Shown here: piece after piece, positions 1 through 5,259 of the stretch
Layout: every line of letters begins with the position of its first letter
Numbering within the stretch: the stretch's first letter is position 1
Assembly: GCA_015520985.1 (NCBI GenBank)
Contig: WAOY01000198.1
Span: forward strand, 1 to 5,259
Length of the DNA stretch: 5,259 nucleotides
Direction: 5' to 3'
Source: DHVE2 group archaeon
GTDB taxonomy: Archaea; Thermoplasmatota; Thermoplasmata; Thermoplasmatales; Aciduliprofundaceae
Program-made: the position numbers and the translations under genes
Notes under the pieces: generated by a model
What the model was told of the DNA's origin: nothing
Seen by the model: the letters and a program-made list of their open reading frames with translations, nothing else
Database searches by the model: none

Positions 1-2
1 CG

Positions 3-71
3 TATTACCTGTTGCGCCTGGCAAGGGCCTATCGCTTTCGGTGCCCGAAAGCGGCGATGGCCTATTATTAA
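3..71 (+). CDS. Possible C-terminal end of an unidentified gene (partial)
   Basis: This frame enters open at the left edge and stops at TAA (69-71), giving 22 residues (YYLLRLARAYRFRCPKAAMAYY). Of the three plus frames it has the most genome-like codon use, with third positions about two thirds G or C. A short basic and aromatic tail is plausible for a real protein end. It converges on tRNA-Leu with about 30 bases between them, a normal arrangement. No family is recognisable from so few residues. The same bases form a strong hairpin (26-62), so a structured RNA or chance reading is a real alternative. Confidence 0.3.
   Translation, partial: YYLLRLARAYRFRCPKAAMAYY
26..62. repeat. Strong inverted repeat / hairpin
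   Basis: CGCTTTCGG (33-41) pairs perfectly with CCGAAAGCG (45-53) around a three-base loop, TGC. An alternative longer fold pairs GGCC (26-29) with GGCC (59-62), and ATCGC (31-35) with GCGAT (54-58), leaving a small bulge. A weaker stem, TTGC/GCAA (12-15 with 21-24), lies just before it. No T-run follows on the plus strand, so it is not a classical terminator in that direction. It may be a 3' UTR structure, part of an RNA gene, or a chance inverted repeat inside a coding end. Confidence 0.6.
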
Positions 72-78
72 ACCCCAG

Positions 79-92
79 AAAAATCTAAAAAA
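79..92 (-). terminator. Poly-T terminator after tRNA-Leu
   Basis: Reading the minus strand, six T (92 to 87) and then five T (83 to 79) follow the mature tRNA end by about 10 bases. Archaeal RNA polymerase commonly stops in such oligo-T stretches without needing a hairpin. This placement fits termination of the tRNA transcript, and of any readthrough from the surface operon upstream. Confidence 0.6.
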
Positions 93-102
93 CCCGAAGG
101 GA

Positions 103-187
103 TACGGGGGGCCGGATTCGAACCGGCGAACCCCTACGGGACCAGACCCTGAATCTGGCACCTTTGACCTGGCTCGGTAACCCCCGC
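103..187 (-). tRNA. tRNA-Leu(CAG): tRNA-Leu, anticodon CAG (class II)
   Basis: The 85-base minus-strand sequence folds as a complete class II tRNA. The 7-bp acceptor stem pairs GCGGGGG (187-181) with CCCCCGT (110-104). The D arm carries the usual GG pair (169-168). The anticodon stem CCAGA/TCTGG closes the loop TTCAGGG, with CAG at 151-149. The long variable arm is built on CCC-GTA-GGG, and the T arm is GCCGG-TTCGAAT-CCGGC. The discriminator is A73 (position 103), as expected for leucine. The long variable arm and anticodon together identify tRNA-Leu reading CUG. The first acceptor pair is G1-U72 rather than the usual G-C. The genome continues with TCC, so CCA is not encoded and must be added by a CCA-adding enzyme such as the one in this window. 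No intron is present. Confidence 0.96.
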
Positions 188-210
188 TCTTTTTGGGAGT
201 ATTGCATGCG

Positions 211-224
211 GTTATTTATTTTTT
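211..224 (-). promoter_or_regulatory. TATA-like box of tRNA-Leu
   Basis: The minus strand reads AAAAAATAAATAAC, an AT-rich block in an otherwise GC-rich spacer. Its centre is about 30 bases upstream of the mature tRNA 5' end (187). Transcription starting about 25 bases downstream would leave a leader of only a few bases for RNase P to remove. Spacing and composition fit an archaeal TATA box. Confidence 0.6.
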
Positions 225-259
225 GTCCCTCCGGAAAGTGCGGTCCCGGGTCGATTGAA

Positions 260-1795
260 TCATATCAGGTACACGTAAAGGAGTAGAAACAGGGGAAAGA
301 AAATCGCAAAAGAGAGCAGCGCCGTGTATCCCACGGCTGCCCCGTACCCCGATGCGGAGGGTAACCCGTACCTCTCCGCATTTGCCCGGACCAGCAGGAG
401 GGATAAAAGTAGGGATATGGGCGCGCTAAACCACAGGGACAGTGCGAAGCCCATGGTGGCTATCAGGAGCACACCGTCCCACCGCCTCGCAGCCCTGTGC
501 CCGCCCCACATCAGCATGGCGATGAAGGTGAGGAGAATCCAGATGGCAAAGAGGGTGCTCATGGCCAGAGAGTACCCGATTATGCCCGAATAGGACACTG
601 CCAATTTTTCCAGATAGCTGGTCTTCTCGTCAATAAGCGCGGAGTTGCCCCACGGAGCAACGTAGGCCTCGATGTCGTGCTCCGGGAGCTGGCCATCGTA
701 GTTCCAGTAATAGTAGAAGCTACCGTTGTAGTGCACGAATTCATACGAGGGGTCGTTGGGATGCAATTCTTTATCCTCAGGCACGCGGAAGAACACCCGG
801 ATCTGCCCCGACGAGTTCCACGATGGCGACGTGCCCAGGGGGAAATATGCCTGACCCTTGTAAAGGGGGAGCCTTACGGTTATCTCCATGCCCCGCGCCT
901 CCCCATAGCCGTAGATGGAGAGGATGGTGCGGTAAAAATAATCCCACAGGGTGTTGTTCTTCCCGGCCTCAGATCTGAACGTTCTCATCAATTCGCGGGA
1001 GTCCTCCATCGAAATTATCTGGTGATTAACTGCGAAACCGGCCATGGTCTTAATCTTCATCCGGGGATGCGTCTTAACATACTCCCGCAGCGCCTCCATG
1101 CTCTTCGGGCATCTCTCCTGCAGAACCCGATACGCGTCCTCTTCTATTGGGGCCCGGGTCCTAGCGTGCACAAGCATAGCGTAGAAGCCCTCGTATTTAC
1201 CCAGGGCTTTCCTCACGTTATACGGCAGGGACACGTTGTGCGCTTCCTCAAATAGATGCACATCGCCGGAGGTGCTTAGGTTGTAAACCTCTACGGTATC
1301 GCCGGTCTTGAATGAGTAGTGTCCCTCGCCCGATGAGGCGCTCCCGGCGACTGGAGATGCTATGGCCCAGAACACCGGACCGTATGCCCCCAGGGGAAAG
1401 ATCTGGGTCACGGACAACCCGAAGAGTGCTGTGATGTAAGTGTTCCTGATATTCCTCTCACCGCGCTCCCAGTTCGGGGTGTCCCACATGACCCTGTAAA
1501 GTCCGTATTTACCGTAGAATTCGGCGTCGGAGGAGTTGGTGACGTTTAACTCCGCAGGCTTCGTGCGCAGGGGAATGAGGATGGTTATGTTATCTCCGGG
1601 ATCCAGGGAGACCACGCTTATGAAGAGGTGCAGAATTTCGTGATCACCGTGAACGTCCACCAGGGCTAGCTGCCTGTTCTCCCGCAGCACCTCGTGGAGC
1701 GTACTCTCCACTATCGCCACCCCATCTCCCCTCGCCGTGGGAACCAGAGGGGTAAGGAGGAGAAACAGAACCACCAGCACCGCGGCCCTCCTCAT
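260..1795 (-). CDS. Exported protein with large ectodomain and C-terminal membrane helices (DUF2330-like N-terminus?)
   Basis: The product has 511 residues from the ATG at 1795-1793. That start begins directly with a signal peptide (MRRAAVLVVLFLLLTPLVPTA); the in-frame ATG at 1834 would add 13 residues in front of it and overlap the upstream gene. Residues about 23-400 form an extracytoplasmic domain with eight N-x-S/T sequons (N69, 84, 87, 172, 187, 280, 327, 357). Residues about 407-430, 440-469 and 485-510 are strongly hydrophobic and probably form three or four membrane helices, with basic HRAARR (433-438) between the first two. The early ectodomain (DGVAIVE, then QLALVDVHGDHEILHLFISV and an ILIPL strand) recalls the DUF2330 family of secreted or membrane proteins; this is from memory and unconfirmed. 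No catalytic motif is visible. The gene lies 8 bases after the beta-helix gene, with no promoter between them, so it is probably co-transcribed. The leader is poor: the nearest purine-rich GAAAGG is about 14 bases from the ATG, suggesting translational coupling. Function is unknown. Confidence 0.9.
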   Translation of the reverse strand: MRRAAVLVVLFLLLTPLVPTARGDGVAIVESTLHEVLRENRQLALVDVHGDHEILHLFISVVSLDPGDNITILIPLRTKPAELNVTNSSDAEFYGKYGLYRVMWDTPNWERGERNIRNTYITALFGLSVTQIFPLGAYGPVFWAIASPVAGSASSGEGHYSFKTGDTVEVYNLSTSGDVHLFEEAHNVSLPYNVRKALGKYEGFYAMLVHARTRAPIEEDAYRVLQERCPKSMEALREYVKTHPRMKIKTMAGFAVNHQIISMEDSRELMRTFRSEAGKNNTLWDYFYRTILSIYGYGEARGMEITVRLPLYKGQAYFPLGTSPSWNSSGQIRVFFRVPEDKELHPNDPSYEFVHYNGSFYYYWNYDGQLPEHDIEAYVAPWGNSALIDEKTSYLEKLAVSYSGIIGYSLAMSTLFAIWILLTFIAMLMWGGHRAARRWDGVLLIATMGFALSLWFSAPISLLLSLLLVRANAERYGLPSASGYGAAVGYTALLSFAIFFPLFLLLYVYLI

Positions 1796-1803
1796 ACATA
1801 ATG

Positions 1804-4050
1804 CTATGCCTTTCTCCCATATAACACTTTGCATCCAAGTGCCAGAATAAGCAGAAGAGGTAAAAATATCACTTCCTGGAATTCGGGAACCTGAGCCTTA
1901 ATGGGCCGGTAGTCCCTGGCGCCCCCGTCCAGGGGGTAGGGGTAATCGACGATGCCATTGCCATCCGCATCGTTGCTATCGTTGTTTCCTGCCCAGTCAA
2001 GCCAGAAGTTGCCCACGCTAGTGTTCCATGCGTTGCGCCCGTTATCGTAGGCCTGCACCGCGCTCGGGGAGAAACGCGTGGTGCTGTTGTGGTTCCAGAG
2101 GAAGGAGTTGTTCCATATCCTAAGGTCGGAGCAGCCATCGAGAAACACTGCGTACTCGGTGTTGTCCCTGAAAATATTCTTCGTGACAGCATCCCTGTGA
2201 GACCGGTCCCACTCGAAGCCCCGGTAGTTGTGCGAGAATTCAGAGCGAGAGATGAGGGAATCGTTCAGGCAGCAGGCCAGGAAACCTATGTGATTTCCCG
2301 AGGACTTTACACCTCCAACCTCCGCCCGGGACACGCTGTAGAAATATATTCCCGCCCAGGAGTTATTGACGCTCGTGGAATTCAGAACCCGTACGCCCGT
2401 GGAGAAGGTGGAGTATATCCCGTGCCAGTCCCCGAAGGTGGTGACGTTGTTCACCGTCACGTTATTGGAGAGGAGGACGCTCACGCCCACGTCCACGTTG
2501 GAAACGTTGATGTTCTCCACCACCACGCCGGTGCAGTTCACGCATATGACCTCTCCGCCGTAATCGACGTGTATCCCGGAGGCGTTCTTGAGGAACACGA
2601 GCGGTTTTCCGTTCACCACATTTCCCCGCAGATCGTTGGTCAGGTACGACTCCTCCACGTTGTCCACGTCAGCGTGCAGGTAAACACCGCAGTTCAGGAA
2701 TGTGTTGTTCAGCACCGAACTGTGCACCACGCCGTCCAGCATCAGGCCAGAGGTGTCGTTTACGAAGGAGGAATTGGTGATTGAGAATTGCGATCCCTTG
2801 ATCCACAGCCCGAATGAGCTCGATTCGAAGCGGGACCCATCTATGTACCCGGAGGAATCCTCGATCCACGCACCGAACCCCGACCCGGAGATGCCGGTGT
2901 TCACCATGCTTAAATTTGTGCCGTAGGCCTTGATCCCGTACGAGGCCTGGGCCACGGTGGAATTCCACACCGCCAACTCTCCACCCCTGATCAGGAAACC
3001 GGTATCGCCCGGGAAGAGGGAGACGTTATCGGCGAATACATCCGAGGAAACGGCTATGACGAAGTTGGATGCCCGTGAGGACACGTTTCTTATGTGCACG
3101 GAGGCGTTGTAGGCGAGCACCTCTGAAACGTTGGAAAGGGTGAAGGTTCCGTTGCGCACGAGTATAACCGGCATGGATGAGACGGTGCAGTTCTCCATGC
3201 GGAGGGACATGAGGCTCACGGAATCGAATGCGTATATGCCCCCGTAATCGGAGGTGATGTTTCGAATGGTCATCGCTGATCTGTACACCTCCACCGCGTG
3301 GAAGGAGCCGTTCACAGCGACGTCCTGCACCGTGAAATTTGAGGAGTAACCTGAGTATATGCCGACGAATGAGTTCATAATGATGACGTCCCTAACCGTG
3401 AGATCGAAGGCGGCGGATGCGTAAATCCCGTAATCAGCGCTGGAAACGGTAACGTTGGTGACCGTCGAGGAATCCCTCATCAGGGCTCCGTAGGTGCAGT
3501 TCTCCAGGAGGGCTTCGCCGAGCAGGGATGAATGGTATAGCTCGACACAAATTGGGTACCCGGAGATGATACCTCCAGAGGATTTCAGTATGGAGTGGGA
3601 GAGGTAGATCCCGGATGCTTGGTTCTCCCCGGGACCTATGGACGTGTTTACCAGGATTATCTCCCGGTAATACGCCTCCAGCCTGTACGCGGTTACGGTG
3701 CCGTTCTCAAGGCGTATCTCCGCGCTGCTGTTCCCCAGGACCTGGATCGTGAGATTACTCCTTCCCCCGCTTATTGTCCCGTTCTCCAGGATCAGCGAGC
3801 CACGCACCTGCATGGTGGCATTCCCGCCGCGGGCGAAGTAGAGCGTTGCGTTCCTCACGATGAGGGTGGCGTTGTCCTCGATGGTGAGGTTCCCGGATAT
3901 GCCGTACATGCCCCTCTCCCCGCTTATGGGATCCACTGTGTTCTCGTCGATCACCACGGTGCCCGTTATGACCACATCGCCCCTCTGCGAAGCGTGTATT
4001 GCAGGCGTTAGTAATGCGAGGAGCAGCAGCACAGCGATGAGGTATCTCAC
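1804..4050 (-). CDS. Secreted beta-helix surface protein, NosD-like, with PEF-CTERM-like tail
   Basis: The product has 748 residues from a GTG start at 4050-4048; upstream in-frame codons reach a stop without another start. Residues 1-20 form a signal peptide (MRYLIAVLLLLALLTPAIHA). Residues about 50-660 are a long series of short Asn-, Ser- and Val-rich strand repeats with recurring YGIYA, HGIYS and AGIYF turns, typical of right-handed parallel beta-helices. Two marks point to the NosD-like family: NVVNGKPLVFLKNASG (477-492), and the end GNFWLDWAGN followed by a DxDxNGxxD loop (694-702) and YPYPL. That loop could bind one calcium ion. The C-terminus has VPEF (721-724), a hydrophobic stretch (about 726-742) and basic GRKA, which fits a PEF-CTERM-type signal handled by an archaeosortase, or a plain membrane anchor. 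About 37 N-x-S/T sequons suggest heavy glycosylation. NosD itself serves nitrous oxide reductase copper-site assembly, but no nos genes are present, so surface structure or polysaccharide interaction is likelier. It is the first gene of the operon with the membrane protein 8 bases downstream. Confidence 0.93.
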   Translation of the reverse strand: MRYLIAVLLLLALLTPAIHASQRGDVVITGTVVIDENTVDPISGERGMYGISGNLTIEDNATLIVRNATLYFARGGNATMQVRGSLILENGTISGGRSNLTIQVLGNSSAEIRLENGTVTAYRLEAYYREIILVNTSIGPGENQASGIYLSHSILKSSGGIISGYPICVELYHSSLLGEALLENCTYGALMRDSSTVTNVTVSSADYGIYASAAFDLTVRDVIIMNSFVGIYSGYSSNFTVQDVAVNGSFHAVEVYRSAMTIRNITSDYGGIYAFDSVSLMSLRMENCTVSSMPVILVRNGTFTLSNVSEVLAYNASVHIRNVSSRASNFVIAVSSDVFADNVSLFPGDTGFLIRGGELAVWNSTVAQASYGIKAYGTNLSMVNTGISGSGFGAWIEDSSGYIDGSRFESSSFGLWIKGSQFSITNSSFVNDTSGLMLDGVVHSSVLNNTFLNCGVYLHADVDNVEESYLTNDLRGNVVNGKPLVFLKNASGIHVDYGGEVICVNCTGVVVENINVSNVDVGVSVLLSNNVTVNNVTTFGDWHGIYSTFSTGVRVLNSTSVNNSWAGIYFYSVSRAEVGGVKSSGNHIGFLACCLNDSLISRSEFSHNYRGFEWDRSHRDAVTKNIFRDNTEYAVFLDGCSDLRIWNNSFLWNHNSTTRFSPSAVQAYDNGRNAWNTSVGNFWLDWAGNNDSNDADGNGIVDYPYPLDGGARDYRPIKAQVPEFQEVIFLPLLLILALGCKVLYGRKA

Positions 4051-4071
4051 ATGCTCGTATTGCGTCGGTGG

Positions 4072-4079
4072 AATTTAAC
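4072..4079 (-). promoter_or_regulatory. TATA-like box of the surface-protein operon
   Basis: The minus strand reads GTTAAATT, centred about 25 bases upstream of the GTG start at 4050. Archaeal transcription usually begins 22-27 bases downstream of the box, so the mRNA would begin at or next to the start codon. No SD sequence is present (the minus strand just before GTG reads ATACGAGCAT). Both facts point to a leaderless transcript. Confidence 0.5.
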
Positions 4080-4096
4080 ATTATCGCGGGATTAAG

Positions 4097-4104
4097 TTTT
4101 AATA
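4097..4104 (+). promoter_or_regulatory. TATA-like box of nac-cca
   Basis: TTTTAATA is centred about 26 bases upstream of the nac ATG (4127) and is preceded by the AT-rich ATTAAG. The sequence between box and ATG ends CTTTTACAACAACC and holds no SD motif. A start site 25 bases downstream would coincide with the ATG, so a leaderless or nearly leaderless mRNA is expected. It lies back to back with the box for the opposite-strand operon, 18 bases away edge to edge. Confidence 0.6.
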
Positions 4105-4126
4105 CCGCCACACTTTTACAACAACC

Positions 4127-4459
4127 ATGATCAACCCCCGGGAGATGCGCAGGCTCATGAGGCAGCTAAAGGCGAAGGAGATAGATGCCTACCAGGTCAT
4201 AATAAAAGCGAGGGACGGAGATTACATCATTGAAGACCCCCAGGTAATGGCCATGGAGATACAGGGACAGAAAATGATTCAGATAATAGGCGAGATGAAG
4301 AAGGTTGAGGCGGAGGAGGAAGCGCCGGAGTTCACCGAGGAGGACGTGCAGCTCGTCATGCAGCAGACCGGATGCACGGAGGAGGAGGCAATTAGAGCCC
4401 TGAAAGAGGCAAATGGCGAGCCGGCGGAGGCGATAATATCCCTGATGAGCAGGAGATAA
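4127..4459 (+). CDS. nac: Archaeal nascent polypeptide-associated complex protein (NAC)
   Basis: The 110-residue product has the length and architecture of archaeal NAC, which acts as a homodimer at the ribosomal exit tunnel and contacts emerging chains. Residues about 1-57 form the N-terminal basic segment and NAC domain: MINPREMRRLMRQLK, then the strands QVIIKARDGDYIIEDPQV and the IQGQKMIQIIGE motif. An acidic linker (61-68) leads to a C-terminal UBA domain at about 69-107 (FTEEDVQLVMQQTGCTEEEA followed by the NGEPAEAIISL helix), the usual arrangement in archaea. The basic RRLMRQLKAK stretch is the likely ribosome-contact region. ATG at 4127 is the only start that keeps the conserved N-terminus, and it fits a leaderless message from the TATA box 26 bases upstream. 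cca follows after 8 bases in the same direction, so the two probably form a translation-related operon. The sequence looks intact and ordinary. Confidence 0.96.
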   Translation: MINPREMRRLMRQLKAKEIDAYQVIIKARDGDYIIEDPQVMAMEIQGQKMIQIIGEMKKVEAEEEAPEFTEEDVQLVMQQTGCTEEEAIRALKEANGEPAEAIISLMSRR

Positions 4460-4467
4460 TAAGGGAG
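4451..4467 (+). promoter_or_regulatory. Candidate ribosome-binding region of cca
   Basis: Two SD-like blocks lie here. AGGAGAT (4451-4457) overlaps the end of nac and sits about 11-12 bases before the GTG at 4468. GGGAGG (4463-4468) is a better match but runs straight into that GTG, too close to position it. The first block is therefore the more likely site for GTG initiation, unless initiation uses a non-standard codon upstream. Confidence 0.4.
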
Positions 4468-5259
4468 GTGCTCGATGCCATAAAGCCCTCCCCCGAGGAG
4501 GAGGAGAGGATAATCTCCACCGCGAATTCCGTTCTGGAGAGGGTCCAGGAGGAAGTCCGCAGGAGGGGAGTCAGGGCCTCACCTATACTCGTGGGCTCCG
4601 TGGCCAAGGGCACGTTCCTGAGGGACCCTGATATCGATGTTTTCATACGCTTCTCCCCGGAGTACAGCCGGGAGGAGATGGAGAAGATAGGGCTGGAAAT
4701 CGCAAGGAGCGTGATGCCCGACGGCGTGGAGAGTTACGCGGAGCACCCTTATCTGAGGGGAGTGATAGACGGGCTCCGCGTGGACATAGTGCCCTGCTTC
4801 ATGGTGGAGGACCCATCCAAGAGGATAAGCGCAGTGGATCGCACGCCCTTCCACACCGAATTCGTCCTCGCAAATCTCCGCGATGAGCAGAGGGACGAGG
4901 TTCGGATACTCAAGGCGTTCATGAAGGGCATCGGGGTGTACGGCGCCGAGGCGAGGGTGCGGGGGTTCTCCGGATACCTGTGTGAGCTTCTAATAATAAA
5001 ATACGGCACGTTCCTCAACGTGCTGAGAAACGCGGCTAGGTGGAAGAGAAAGACATACATACACCTGGGCAACGGCGGAAAAAAGTTCCCGGAGCCGCTG
5101 GTCTTCGTTGATCCCGTGGACAGGAACAGGAACGTTGCCTCCGCGGTCTCAGAGGAGAGCAAGTCTCTGTTCACCCTAGCGTCCATGGAGTTCCTGAAGA
5201 GCCCGTCGAAAAAGTTCTTCTTTCCCCCACCCCCCAGGAAGCTCAGCAGGGAGGAGATA
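4468..5259 (+). CDS. cca: Archaeal CCA-adding enzyme (tRNA nucleotidyltransferase), 5' part
   Basis: Only the first 264 codons are in the window and the frame is open at its end; archaeal family members are usually about 430-460 residues. The enzyme builds or repairs the 3' CCA of tRNAs using CTP and ATP, without a nucleic-acid template. The class I nucleotidyltransferase core is clear: GS at 43-44 (LVGSVAKGTF), the metal-binding pair D55 and D57 in DPDIDVF, and a third carboxylate at D106 in VDIVPC. Further family signatures are YAEHPYLRG (90-98), SAVDRTPFHTEF (121-132), YGAEARVRGFSGYLCELL (158-175) and VDPVDRNRNVA in the central domain. GTG at 4468 is the first ATG, GTG or TTG after the in-frame stop at 4393. 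It gives an N-terminus roughly ten residues shorter than the A. fulgidus enzyme as I recall it, so the start is less certain than the identity. The gene begins 8 bases after nac and is probably co-transcribed with it. It would mature the tRNA-Leu in this window, which lacks an encoded CCA. Confidence 0.96.
   Translation, partial: MLDAIKPSPEEEERIISTANSVLERVQEEVRRRGVRASPILVGSVAKGTFLRDPDIDVFIRFSPEYSREEMEKIGLEIARSVMPDGVESYAEHPYLRGVIDGLRVDIVPCFMVEDPSKRISAVDRTPFHTEFVLANLRDEQRDEVRILKAFMKGIGVYGAEARVRGFSGYLCELLIIKYGTFLNVLRNAARWKRKTYIHLGNGGKKFPEPLVFVDPVDRNRNVASAVSEESKSLFTLASMEFLKSPSKKFFFPPPPRKLSREEI

Noticed and set aside
497..1255. Long plus-strand open frame of 252 codons opposite the membrane-protein gene
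   Set aside because: It lies wholly antisense to a gene with a signal peptide, membrane helices and coherent composition. Its translation is rich in His, Pro, Arg and Gly, with no recognisable domain, as expected for a shadow frame in GC-rich DNA.
1796..1834. Upstream ATG (1834) for the membrane protein
   Set aside because: It would overlap the beta-helix gene by 31 bases and place 13 residues in front of a textbook signal peptide. The ATG at 1795 gives a normal signal peptide and a clean 8-base spacer.
1644..1838. Short minus-strand frame bridging the two surface genes (64 codons)
   Set aside because: It overlaps both genes out of frame. Its translation is low-complexity Gly/Ser/Arg, and the ATG at 1799-1797 in this frame competes with a far better signal-peptide start at 1795.
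2089..2784. Plus-strand open frame of 231 codons opposite the beta-helix gene
   Set aside because: Its Val/His/Gly-rich translation simply mirrors the repeated Asn- and Val-codons of the beta-helix repeats on the other strand. It has no promoter or RBS of its own.
3595..4011. Plus-strand open frame of 138 codons near the 5' end of the beta-helix gene
   Set aside because: It is antisense to the signal peptide and first beta-helix repeats, has no domain match, and sits in a region explained by the minus-strand gene.
1804..4050. Assigning true NosD (nitrous oxide reductase maturation) function
   Set aside because: The resemblance is to the beta-helix repeat and its C-terminal signature only. 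There is no nosZ, nosF or nosY nearby, and the PEF-like tail and sequons fit a surface protein.
4392..5186. Three minus-strand frames opposite nac and cca
   Set aside because: The plus strand encodes two unmistakable conserved proteins here. The antisense frames have no family resemblance and no promoter.
1..5259. CRISPR array, insertion sequence, integrase or defence system
   Set aside because: No regularly spaced direct repeats, terminal inverted repeats or transposase motifs were seen. The internal repeats of the beta-helix gene are protein-level and irregular.

Overview
The window looks archaeal. Three things point this way: a stand-alone NAC protein with a C-terminal UBA domain, an archaeal-type (class I) CCA-adding enzyme, and a class II tRNA-Leu without an encoded CCA end. 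Archaeal TATA-like boxes sit about 25 bp from start codons that lack Shine-Dalgarno (SD) sequences, and the surface protein ends in an archaeal PEF-CTERM-like tail. GC is fairly high, with frequent AGG and ATA codons, which fits a thermophilic euryarchaeote in the broad sense. A Thermoplasmatota-type lineage is my best guess, but nothing here fixes the taxon.

Layout from left to right. Positions 1-71 hold a possible 3' end of an unidentified plus-strand gene, coinciding with a strong hairpin. Minus strand 187-103 is tRNA-Leu(CAG), with a TATA-like box upstream and T-runs downstream. Minus strand 4050-260 is a two-gene cell-surface operon. Its first gene encodes a secreted right-handed beta-helix (NosD-like) protein, rich in N-glycosylation sequons and ending in a C-terminal membrane/sorting tail. 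Eight bases later comes a second gene, for a protein with a signal peptide, a large extracytoplasmic domain and a C-terminal cluster of membrane helices. Positions 4051-4126 form a compact divergent promoter region with one TATA-like box for each direction. Plus strand 4127-5259 is a translation-related pair: nac, then the first 264 codons of cca, which runs off the window.

The plus-strand pair is housekeeping: nascent-chain handling at the ribosome exit and tRNA 3' end maturation. The tRNA-Leu in this window needs that CCA-adding activity. The minus-strand pair is an envelope module; one protein probably lies on the outer surface and the other is an integral membrane partner. No substrate can be read from sequence. 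I see no insertion sequence, CRISPR array, integrase or defence gene. The least explained items are the surface-protein pair, the GTG start nested in ATGTGA, the short N-terminus of the CCA enzyme and the terminal hairpin.
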